Assembly (NCBI GenBank): GCA_023412995.1
Contig: JAEZQS010000165.1
Span: 1-6,962 of the forward strand
DNA from: Pseudomonadota bacterium
Lineage (GTDB): Bacteria; Pseudomonadota; Gammaproteobacteria; Xanthomonadales; Rhodanobacteraceae
Length of the DNA: 6,962 bases
Direction of reading: 5' to 3'
How positions within the stretch are numbered: position 1 is the stretch's first letter; the number at the start of each line of letters is the position of its first letter. A program made the position numbers and the translations under genes. The notes under the pieces are model-generated. The model did no database searches and was not told where the DNA came from. It saw only the letters and a list, made by a program, of their open reading frames with translations. Shown here piece by piece: positions 1-6,962 of the stretch.

Positions 1-19
1 CCCCTATTCCCCGCCCCCC
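1..19 (+). promoter_or_regulatory. prfA leader without a visible Shine-Dalgarno sequence
   Basis: The 19 bases before the prfA start codon are nearly all C and T, with only one A and one G. No purine-rich ribosome binding site can be placed in them. In many proteobacteria prfA follows hemA closely, so the leader may be a short intercistronic gap served by coupling to an upstream gene. That gene lies outside the window, so this is inference. Confidence 0.5.
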
Positions 20-1102
20 ATGCAACCCAGCATCCGCCGCAAGCTCGAACAACTGGCCGAACGCCACGAGGAACTGGAGCACCTGCTCGCCAGCGCTGAC
101 GTCGCCAACGACCCGCAGCGCCTGCGCGAGGTCTCGCGCGAACATGCGCGGCTGGTGCCGCTCGCCGCGGCGCTGCACGCATGGGACGAGACGGCCGACG
201 CCATCCGCGCCGCGCAGGGAATGCTGGCCGATCCCGAGATGCGGCTGATGGCGGAAGAGGAGATCGCCCTGCTGGAAGCCCGCCGCGCGCACCTGGAAGG
301 CGAACTGCATCGCCTGCTGGTGCCGGAAGACCCGCGCGACGAGGGCAACCTGTTCCTCGAGATCCGCGCCGGAACGGGCGGCGACGAGGCGGCGTTGTTT
401 GCCGGCGACCTGCTGCGCATGTACCTGCGCCATGCCGAACGGCAACGCTGGGCCACCGAGATCCTGTCCGCCAGCGAAGGCGAGCACGGCGGCTACAAGG
501 AGGTGGTCGCCCGCATCGAGGGGCGCGGTGCGTTCTCGCGGCTGAAGTACGAATCGGGCACCCACCGCGTGCAGCGGGTGCCGGCCACCGAGGCGCAGGG
601 ACGCATCCACACCTCGGCCGCCACCGTGGCGATCCTGCCGGAACTGGACGACGTGGATGAGATCGAGATCAGCCCGGCGGACCTCAAGGTGGATACCTTC
701 CGCTCGTCCGGCGCCGGCGGCCAGCACGTCAACAAGACCGATTCGGCCATCCGCATCACCCACCTGCCGAGCGGCATCGTGGTGGAATGCCAGGAGGAAC
801 GCAGCCAGCACAAGAACCGCGCGCGGGCGCTGTCGCTGCTGAAGGCGCGCCTGCTGGACGAGGCGCAAACGAAGCAGGCGGCGGCGCAGGCCGAATCACG
901 CCGGCTGCAGGTCGGGTCCGGCGACCGCAGCCAGCGCATCCGCACCTACAACTTCCCGCAGGGCCGCGTCACCGACCACCGCGTCAACCTGACCCTGTAC
1001 CGCCTGCCCGAGATCATGGCCGGCGACCTCGACGAACTGGTCGATGCGCTCGCGCGCGAGGACCAAGCCGACCAGCTCCAGCTGCTGGCAGCGAGCGGCT
1101 GA
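20..1102 (+). CDS. prfA: Peptide chain release factor 1 (RF1)
   Basis: RF1 recognises UAA and UAG in the ribosomal A site and triggers hydrolysis of peptidyl-tRNA in the cytoplasm. The 360-residue product matches E. coli RF1 in length and aligns from the first residues (MQPSIRRKLEQL). The stop-codon-reading tripeptide is Pro188-Ala189-Thr190, which marks RF1; RF2 has SPF. The peptidyl-tRNA hydrolysis motif is Gly233-Gly234-Gln235 within SSGAGGQHVNKTDSAIR. The N-terminal helical domain (about 1-100) and the C-terminal segment (SGDRSQRIRTYNFPQGRVTDHR) are intact. Gln235 is the residue normally methylated by PrmC; prmC often follows prfA but is not next here, where a gene on the opposite strand follows instead. 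The gene ends in TGA, a codon read by RF2 rather than RF1. The ATG at 20 is chosen because it gives the family's usual N-terminus. Confidence 0.98.
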   Translation: MQPSIRRKLEQLAERHEELEHLLASADVANDPQRLREVSREHARLVPLAAALHAWDETADAIRAAQGMLADPEMRLMAEEEIALLEARRAHLEGELHRLLVPEDPRDEGNLFLEIRAGTGGDEAALFAGDLLRMYLRHAERQRWATEILSASEGEHGGYKEVVARIEGRGAFSRLKYESGTHRVQRVPATEAQGRIHTSAATVAILPELDDVDEIEISPADLKVDTFRSSGAGGQHVNKTDSAIRITHLPSGIVVECQEERSQHKNRARALSLLKARLLDEAQTKQAAAQAESRRLQVGSGDRSQRIRTYNFPQGRVTDHRVNLTLYRLPEIMAGDLDELVDALAREDQADQLQLLAASG

Positions 1103-1137
1103 GAGGCAAGCCCCCTGCAGTCACGCAATCGACGCCA

Positions 1138-1165
1138 GCGCTTCGCGAGGCTGCCGCGAGAGCGC
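1138..1165. terminator. Stem-loop between convergent genes, possible two-way terminator
   Basis: GCGCT TCGCG at 1138-1147 pairs with CGCGA (1155-1159) and AGCGC (1161-1165). This gives ten base pairs with one bulged G (1160) and a 7-base loop. It starts 35 bases after the prfA stop and, on the other strand, one base after the stop of the convergent gene. There is no clear U-tract on either side, so it may be a weak or assisted terminator, or simply a 3'-end stabilising hairpin. Confidence 0.4.
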
Positions 1166-1166
1166 A

Positions 1167-1901
1167 TCAGAGCAGGTGGCCGACCACCTCGCTGCGTAGC
1201 GTCGCCGCCGGTTGCAGCGCGAACGCGGTGCCGTCCGGGACCGGGGTGTTCGCACCGGGCGGCGTCCAGTGTTCGCAGTCGGGAATGTGGCGGGCGCTGG
1301 TCGTCAGGGTGAAGCACAGCGGCACCCAGGCCGAGCCCGCCAGCGGGTGGCCGCCGACCCGCTCGGGCTGGAACCGCCATTTGCGGATGGATTCGAGCGC
1401 GGCCTCCTGCAACAGCGGATCCGCCGCCGGCGTGCCAGGGGCGAGTTCCGCCTCGAGCACCCTGCCCTGCGCGTCGTAGCGGACCGCGGCGACGACGAGG
1501 CCGGAAAACGGCGTCTTGATGCGACGCACGAGCCGCGGCGGAAAACGGGGAGGAACGGAGCTGGCCACTTCGGCGCCGATGCGCACGTCCACCACGCGCA
1601 CCTGGTAGTTGCCCTCGGCATCGGCTTCGAGCGCAACGGAAAGGTCCAGCGACGTCTCGGTCGGCGCCGGCTGGCCATCGATCCGCCCCGGCTCGAACTC
1701 CCAGCCGCGGATGGCCTCGGCCAGCGGGTCGCGCAGCACCGGCTTGAGCGCACCATGGCTCTCCAGCGCGACCACGTGCCCGGAGGCATCGAGCGAAACA
1801 CCCCAGGTGGATTCCACCACCAGCGGTTCCTCCGCACCCGCGAGCGGCGCCAACGCCAGCAAGCCGACAAGCGCCGACCGCGCGATTCCCGTCATGACCA
1901 T
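1167..1901 (-). CDS. Exported protein with two tandem TonB-C-terminal-like domains
   Basis: The 244-residue product starts with a signal-peptide-like segment (residues 1-23: Arg8, a hydrophobic stretch of Leu/Ala/Val, then AGA before EEP), so it is probably periplasmic. Residues about 118-199 resemble the TonB C-terminal domain (TonB_C), with YDAQGRVLEAEL, DPLLQEAALESIRKWRFQPE, GGHP and WVPLCFTL. Residues about 33-92 repeat the pattern: LDASGHVVALES, DPLAEAIRGWEFEPGRIDGQP and a closing beta strand. The proline-rich spacer of true TonB is missing, and no exbB or exbD lies nearby. The roughly 45-residue tail has little recognisable content; Cys196 and Cys209 could pair. The ATG at 1901 is preferred because GGAGG lies 7 bases upstream; an in-frame ATG two codons later is the alternative. 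It stands alone, 190 bases beyond dapE. Energy transduction is not established; it could equally be a periplasmic binding or scaffold protein. Confidence 0.8.
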   Translation of the reverse strand: MVMTGIARSALVGLLALAPLAGAEEPLVVESTWGVSLDASGHVVALESHGALKPVLRDPLAEAIRGWEFEPGRIDGQPAPTETSLDLSVALEADAEGNYQVRVVDVRIGAEVASSVPPRFPPRLVRRIKTPFSGLVVAAVRYDAQGRVLEAELAPGTPAADPLLQEAALESIRKWRFQPERVGGHPLAGSAWVPLCFTLTTSARHIPDCEHWTPPGANTPVPDGTAFALQPAATLRSEVVGHLL

Positions 1902-1908
1902 GTGCCTT

Positions 1909-1913
1909 CCTCC
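1909..1913 (-). promoter_or_regulatory. Ribosome binding site of the TonB-like gene
   Basis: On the minus strand GGAGG, followed by AAGG, ends 7 bases before the ATG at 1901. This strong site decides the start: it excludes the longer in-frame extensions upstream and fits better than the ATG at 1895, where the spacing would be 13. Confidence 0.8.
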
Positions 1914-1921
1914 GTCAACCC

Positions 1922-1934
1922 GTCCGGCGCGGAC
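1922..1934 (-). other. Short hairpin in the leader of the TonB-like gene
   Basis: GTCCG and CGGAC form a perfect 5-bp stem with a 3-base loop, ending 8 bases upstream of the ribosome binding site. It could influence translation of the downstream gene, but a stem this short is also expected by chance in GC-rich DNA. Confidence 0.25.
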
Positions 1935-1935
1935 A

Positions 1936-1964
1936 ACACTGGCGGGGCATGGCAGGCATGTCAA
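1936..1964 (-). promoter_or_regulatory. Weak promoter candidate for the TonB-like gene
   Basis: A perfect TTGACA (-35-like) lies at 1964-1959 on the minus strand. At 17-base spacing the -10 position reads CAGTGT, which is a poor match to TATAAT. It sits in the 190-base non-coding gap after dapE, where a separate promoter would be expected. The rest of that gap (to 2091) holds a 10-bp GC-only palindrome at 2069-2078 shortly after the dapE stop, with no U-tract, and nothing else I can assign. Confidence 0.25.
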
Positions 1965-2091
1965 TGTCGGGGCCGAACGGACAGGGGCGAGGAGCGGCAT
2001 CCCCGGCGCGCCCGTGTTCGAAACTTCTCCGGTACAAGCTCTTGCGGTGGTCCTGTTTCGCACCCGATCGCCGCGGCGGACGACGGCGCCC

Positions 2092-3234
2092 TCAGCCGCC
2101 GCAGAGGAACCGCGTGGCGATGCCGCCATACAGCGCAGGCAGGCGCTCCAGCTGATCGAGCGGGACATGTTCGTCCACCTGGTGGATGGACGCGTTGCAT
2201 GGTCCGAGTTCCACCACTTCCGCGCCCATCGGCGCGATGAAGCGACCGTCCGACGTCCCGCCGCCGGTGTCCAGCACCGGTTCCACGCCGCAGTGGTCGG
2301 CAATCGCGGCCAGCGTCGCCGCGCGCAGGGGACCGGCGGCCGTCAGGAAGGGCTCGCCCGAAAGCCACCAGTCGAGGGCGAAGTCGATGCGATGCGCGTC
2401 CAGGATCGCTTCCACCCGCTGGCGCAGTGCTTCGGCACGGCTTGCCGTGCCGAAGCGGAAATTGAAGGTCGCGCGCAATTGGCCCGGGATCACGTTGTCG
2501 GCGCCCGCACCAGCGGCGAGGTCCACCAGCTGGAACGACGTGGGCGGGAACGCATGGTTGCCGGCGTCCCATGGCTCGGCCACGAGCGCCGCCAGCGCCG
2601 GCGCGAACGCATGCACCGGATTGCGCGCTTTTTCCGGATACGCGGCGTGGCCCTGCACACCGTGCACGAGGAGGCGACCGGTAAGGGAGCCGCGGCGCCC
2701 GATGCGCACGAGGTCACCGAGGCGCTCGCGCGAAGACGGCTCCCCGACCACGCAGCCATCGATGCGCTGGCCGCGGCGGTTGAACTCCGCCGCGACACGC
2801 CGGATGCCGTCGATCCCCGGCCCCTCCTCGTCCGAGGTCAGCAGCAGGCCGATGGTGCCGCCGTGGTGCGGGTGCTCGCGCACGAAGGTTTCCAGCATCA
2901 CCACCATCGCCGCGACGCTGCCCTTCATGTCGGCTGCTCCGCGGCCGTACAGCCGGCCATCGCGCAGCGTCGGCTCGAACGGCGGGCTGCGCCACGCCGC
3001 CAGCGGTCCCGGCGGCACCACGTCGGTATGGCCAAGGAACACCAGCACCGGCGCGCCCGTGCCGTGCGTGGCCCACAGGTTGTGGACCTCGCCGAAGCGC
3101 AGGTGCTCGACCTTGAATCCCGCCGCCGCCAAGCGGCCCCCCAGCAGGGCCTGGCAACCGGCGTCCTCCGGCGTCACCGAGGCGCGCCGGACCAGCTCGC
3201 AGGCCAGCGCGAGCACGGCGGACGCTGCGTTCAC
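2092..3234 (-). CDS. dapE: Succinyl-diaminopimelate desuccinylase
   Basis: DapE is a cytoplasmic two-zinc M20-family hydrolase. It splits N-succinyl-LL-2,6-diaminopimelate into succinate and LL-diaminopimelate, on the route to meso-DAP and lysine. The 380-residue product has the family length. Metal-site motifs are all present: GHTDVVPPG with His69 and Asp71, GRGAADMKG with Asp102, TSDEEGP with Glu136 (the family's catalytic base) and Glu137, GEPSS with Glu165, and NASIHQVDE with His351. The dimerisation or lid domain lies between, about residues 180-290 (RRGSLTGRLLVHGVQGHAAYP to NFRFGT), and GGGTSDGRF follows. The start is a GTG overlapping the yffB stop (GTGA, 4 bases). No ribosome binding site is evident there, so re-initiation after yffB is likely. 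The chosen start puts ELVRRASVTPEDAGCQ at the usual place near the N-terminus. It is the last gene of the glnD-dapD-yffB-dapE operon and carries an unusually long perfect hairpin in its coding sequence at 2429-2456. Confidence 0.96.
   Translation of the reverse strand: MNAASAVLALACELVRRASVTPEDAGCQALLGGRLAAAGFKVEHLRFGEVHNLWATHGTGAPVLVFLGHTDVVPPGPLAAWRSPPFEPTLRDGRLYGRGAADMKGSVAAMVVMLETFVREHPHHGGTIGLLLTSDEEGPGIDGIRRVAAEFNRRGQRIDGCVVGEPSSRERLGDLVRIGRRGSLTGRLLVHGVQGHAAYPEKARNPVHAFAPALAALVAEPWDAGNHAFPPTSFQLVDLAAGAGADNVIPGQLRATFNFRFGTASRAEALRQRVEAILDAHRIDFALDWWLSGEPFLTAAGPLRAATLAAIADHCGVEPVLDTGGGTSDGRFIAPMGAEVVELGPCNASIHQVDEHVPLDQLERLPALYGGIATRFLCGG
2429..2456. repeat. Perfect 12-bp inverted repeat with 4-base loop inside dapE
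   Basis: The left arm GCTTCGGCACGG (2429-2440) and right arm CCGTGCCGAAGC (2445-2456) are exact reverse complements around CTTG (CAAG in the dapE mRNA). It encodes dapE residues FGTASRAEA just after the NFRF strand. The protein has the same length here as I recall for E. coli DapE, so the palindrome arose without an in-frame insertion. No U-run follows on either strand, so it does not look like a simple terminator. Confidence 0.85.
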
Positions 3235-3593
3235 CTGCGCTGGCCGAACAGGCGCTTGAACAGCGCGTCGCTGAAACCCTGGTGCACGCTGCCATCGTCC
3301 AGCACCACCACCGGGCGGCGGACCAGCGCCGGATGCTCGCGCAGCAGCAGCTTCCATTCGGCCGCGCTGGCGGGCGCCTTGCGCGCATCCGGCAGGCCGC
3401 GCCAGGTAGTCGAGGAGCGGTTGACCAGGGCATCCCAGCCGCCCACTGCGGACGCCCATTCCTTCAGCGTGGCGGCGGGAATGGGCTGCGCGCGGTAGTC
3501 GACGAAGGTGTACGGCACGCCGAAGCGGTCGAGCCAGTTGCGCGCCTTGCGGCAGGTGTCGCAGGCCGCGAGGCCGTAGAGGACGGCCGCCAT
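3231..3593 (-). CDS. yffB: ArsC/Spx-like thioredoxin-fold protein, YffB family
   Basis: This 120-residue protein belongs to the arsenate-reductase-like (ArsC/Spx) family and most resembles YffB. Near the N-terminus are the beta strand AAVLYGL and the motif Cys11-Asp-Thr-Cys14-RKARNWL. Then come VPYTFVDYR, a helical insert with GGWDALVNRSSTTWRGL, and RRPVVVLDDGSVHQGFSD with the cis-proline-like Pro94. The E. coli YffB I remember has only the first cysteine (CDT-I), so the CxxC pair here is notable. True detoxifying arsenate reduction is not supported: there are no ars genes nearby, and the family's biochemical role is unsettled. The ATG at 3593 lies 2 bases after the dapD stop, with GAGGG 7 bases upstream; its stop overlaps the dapE GTG. 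E. coli also has yffB next to dapE, which hints at a link to DAP synthesis without proving one. Confidence 0.9.
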   Translation of the reverse strand: MAAVLYGLAACDTCRKARNWLDRFGVPYTFVDYRAQPIPAATLKEWASAVGGWDALVNRSSTTWRGLPDARKAPASAAEWKLLLREHPALVRRPVVVLDDGSVHQGFSDALFKRLFGQRR

Positions 3594-3595
3594 GG

Positions 3596-4397
<802 letters not shown>

Positions 4398-4411
<14 letters not shown>

Positions 4412-6962
4412 CGGCAATGCCCGTCGCGCTGGCGCCACCAAGGTGGCGCAGCAGCAGCGTGCGCACGCGCTCCTGCGCCGCCTCGTCCAGCGCCTGGTTG
4501 TCCTCGCCCGTCAGCACGAAGAAATCCTCCACCCGATCGCCGAACGTGGCGATGCGTGCATCGTGCACGCGCACGCGCGCCTCGCGCAAGGCGAGCGCGG
4601 CGCGCGCCAGCACGCCCGGCCGGTCGCTGCACACCAGCGCCAGCTGGGTGCCATCGCCCGCGGCGGAAAAGCCGACCTGCGGCGCGCGCTGGAAATGGCG
4701 CAGGCGCCGCGGCAGGTGGCGACGGGCCAGGCGGGGCGACAGGTCGGCGGCGGCGAGCACGCGCAGCAGCACCGCGCGCAGTTCGGCGGCGCGCGCCGGT
4801 TCCAGCGCTGCCGCGGTGCGGCCTTCGAGGAGCTCGAAGGTGTCGAACACCCCGGCTGGCGCGGCAAACAGGCGCGCACCCACCACCGCCAGCCCAAGCC
4901 GGTCCAGCGCCGCTGCGATGGCGGCAAACAACCCGTCGCGGTCGGGCGCGTGCACGAACAGTTCGCTGCTGGCGTTCGAACGCGCCCGCACCGCCACCGC
5001 CATGCCGCCACCCGCCTGCGCGATGGCCTGTGCCTGCCAGGCGATCTGCGCAGGGCGCTGGCGCAGGAAACTGGCCGGCGGGAAGGTGGACAGCAGCGCG
5101 TCCACCGCCGCGGCGTCGCCACTGCCTTGCTGTTGCAGCAGTACCTGCGCCTCGCGGCGGCACGCTTCGGCCCGCTCGCCGGCATCCGGCGGCCGGCTGA
5201 GCCCGGCCCGCAGCGCGAACCGCGCCGAGGTGAAGAGGTCCGCCAGCAGGCGCGCCTTCCAGTCGTTCCACAGCCGCGGGTTGGTCCCGGCGATGTCGGC
5301 CATGGTCAGCAGGTACAGATGGTCGAGCCGCTCGCGGTCGCCCACCTGCACCGCGAACCGGTGCACCACGTCCGGATCGGTGATGTCCTGGCGCTGCGCC
5401 GTGACGCTCATCAGGAGATGCCAGCGCACCAGCCAGGCCACCAGCGCGGCATCCCCCGGCGGCAGCGCCAGGCGCGCGCAGAAGGCACGCGCTTCCTCCT
5501 CGCCCAGCACCGAGTGGTCGCCGCCGCGCCCCTTGGCGATGTCGTGGAACAGCGCCGCCAGCAGCAGCAGTTCCGGTCGCTCGAGCCCGGCCCACGTCTC
5601 GCGCGCATGCGGGAAGCCCTCGCGGGCACCGGCGCCCGCGAAACGCGCCAGGTGGCGCAGCACCCGCAGGGTGTGCTCGTCCACGGTGTAGACATGGAAG
5701 AGGTCGTACTGCATGCGCCCGACCACCTGGCGGAACGGCGGCAGTACCGCCGCCAGCACGCCGTGGCGGTTCATGCGCGCCAGCGCTTCCACGGCCGGCG
5801 CGCCACGCCGCAGCAGCGCGAGGAAGGCCTCGAGCACGTGCGCGTCGCCGGCGAAATCGTCGCGATGGCTGCCCAGCGCTTCCTGCAGCAACCGCATCGT
5901 GCGTGCCGACAGGCCCTGCAGGCGCGGGTGGTCCAGCTGCAGCGCGAACAGGTCGATGATCGCGCGCGGACGGCGCAGGAACAGGCTCTCGTCCAGCGGC
6001 TCGATGCGCTCGCCCACGGCGGCGAAGTCGCGGTCGAGCGGCTCCGGCGCGGCCGCCGGCGCTTCCAGCAGTTCGGTGCAGCGTTCGACCAGCTGCACGC
6101 CGAGGCGCTCGACCACGGTGGCCGCGCGGTAATAGGCCTGCATGAACTGCTCGACCGCGAGGTTGCGCTCGTGTTCGTCGGCGTAGCCCAGCTCGGCCGC
6201 GAGCCGCCGCTGGTGGTCGAACAGCAGCCGTTCCTCGGCGCGGCCGGCGGCGAGGTGCAGCGCGAAACGGTAGCGCAGCAGCACCGATTCGGCCTCGTGC
6301 AGCGCGGCGCACCCGTCGGGATCCAGCAGCCCTGCCTCGACCATGGCCGCGAAGTCGCGTGCGCCCGCGATGCGCGCACCGAGCCAGCGCATCAGGTCGA
6401 GCGTGCGCAGACCGCCCGGTCCTTCCTTGAGGTTGGGTTCGAGGTTGTAGGCGGTGTCGTCGAAGCGCGCGTGGCGCGCCGCCTGCTCGGCGCGCTTGGC
6501 GGCAAGGAACGCCGGCGGCGGCCACAGGCCGGCCATCGCGCCTGCCAGGGACTGGTCCATGGCGGGCTGCCCGGCCAGGCGGCGCGCATCCAGCAGCGCG
6601 GTGAAGACCGCCACGTCCTGCATCGCCAGCCCGCGGCACTCCTCCGGCGTGCGCATGGCATGGCCGGGCGCGAGGCCGGCGTCCCACAGCGCGGCAAAGA
6701 AGGCTTCCAGCGCGCGTGACTGCCGGCCCAGTGCACCCGCTTCGCCCAGCACCAGCAGGTCGACGTCCGAATGCGGGAACAGGCCACCGCGCCCATACCC
6801 GCCGACCGCGAACAGGGCGCAGCCGCCGCCGTCGCCCAGGCAGGCCTGCCACGCATGCAGCACCACCGAATCGACCGCCTGGCCACGCCGCGCCACCAGC
6901 ATGCGCACGTCGGCCCCGCCGGCGAACGCATGCGCCAGGGCACGGTCGGCGTCGCCCAGCAC
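4398..6962 (-). CDS. glnD: PII uridylyltransferase / uridylyl-removing enzyme (5' end outside window)
   Basis: GlnD senses glutamine: when it is low, GlnD uridylylates PII proteins (GlnB/GlnK), and when it is high it removes UMP, setting glutamine synthetase and nitrogen gene activity. 854 codons are visible, numbered here from the window edge. Domains in order: nucleotidyltransferase with GGYGRG (54-59) and Asp66/Asp68 in SDVDLL; a helical GlnD linker (NLEPNLKEGPGGLR, about 174-186); an HD phosphohydrolase domain with His430 in VDEHTLR, His473-Asp474 in FHDIAKGRGGDHS, and HLLMSVTAQRQDI; and two ACT domains (about 665-735 and 772-825, with DRDGLFAAI and DRPGVLARAA) that bind glutamine. E. coli GlnD (890 residues) has about 40 more residues before GGYGRG, so the GTG at 6962 is probably not the true start. 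Two positions differ from E. coli motifs: Gly60 replaces Glu, and Thr187 replaces Asp after GGLR. It is the first visible gene of the dap operon, overlapping dapD by 14 bases. Confidence 0.96.

Noticed and set aside
2069..2078. GC-only 10-bp palindrome shortly after the dapE stop, considered as a terminator.
   Set aside because: It is self-complementary with no loop and no U-tract; too weak to call as a terminator.
1949..2155. 68-codon plus-strand frame spanning the gap between dapE and the TonB-like gene.
   Set aside because: The GGCGGGG before its ATG is too close to serve as a ribosome binding site, the composition is that of shadow frames, and it runs antisense into dapE.
1609..3498. 629-codon plus-strand open frame antisense to dapE and to the TonB-like gene.
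   Set aside because: It is low-complexity in composition, has no recognisable domain, and crosses two well-supported genes and their intergenic gap.
3231..3593. Calling the small thioredoxin-fold gene an arsenate reductase (arsC).
   Set aside because: There are no arsenic-resistance genes nearby, and the sequence and operon position match the YffB branch rather than detoxifying ArsC.
4554..4570. 7-bp stem with 3-base loop in glnD (GCGTGCA / TGCACGC).
   Set aside because: Expected by chance in GC-rich coding DNA, and in a region encoding a conserved ACT-domain segment.
4822..4840. 8-bp stem with 3-base loop in glnD (CCTTCGAG / CTCGAAGG).
   Set aside because: A rough estimate predicts about two perfect 8-bp short-loop stems in a window of this size and GC content, so it needs no special explanation.

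Overview
This is a compact, very GC-rich stretch of bacterial chromosome with a gammaproteobacterial gene content. The protein sequences and the order glnD-dapD-yffB-dapE most resemble the Xanthomonadaceae/Lysobacteraceae (Xanthomonas, Stenotrophomonas, Lysobacter, Luteimonas). That placement rests on remembered family sequences and gene order, not on a search. I see no mobile element, tRNA, rRNA, CRISPR array or sign of recent transfer. Most of the window is ordinary core genome.

Layout from left to right: (1) prfA, encoding release factor RF1, runs rightward from base 20 and is complete at 360 residues. Its leader is almost pure pyrimidine, with no Shine-Dalgarno sequence visible. (2) Bases 1103-1166 separate prfA from a convergent gene and contain a 10-bp bulged stem-loop that may act as a two-way terminator. 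(3) On the minus strand, 1167-1901 encodes a 244-residue exported protein with two tandem TonB-C-terminal-like domains but no proline-rich TonB linker. (4) Bases 1902-2091 are non-coding and hold that gene's ribosome binding site, a small leader hairpin and a weak promoter candidate. (5) From the right edge to 2092 runs a tightly packed minus-strand operon: glnD (5' end cut off by the window), dapD, yffB (ArsC/Spx-like) and dapE. Junctions are a 14-base overlap, a 2-base gap and a 4-base overlap.

How the genes work together: DapD and DapE catalyse the succinylation and desuccinylation steps of the succinylase route to diaminopimelate and lysine, which feeds peptidoglycan and protein synthesis. 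GlnD senses glutamine and modifies PII proteins, so nitrogen sensing is physically and probably translationally linked to DAP synthesis. YffB is a small thioredoxin-fold protein of unclear function whose place beside dapE is also seen in E. coli. RF1 is unrelated to that operon.

The items most worth a second look are the double-domain TonB-like secreted protein, a perfect 12-bp hairpin inside dapE, the CxxC motif in YffB, and small departures from conserved motifs in the GlnD nucleotidyltransferase domain. No clearly new multi-gene system is visible.
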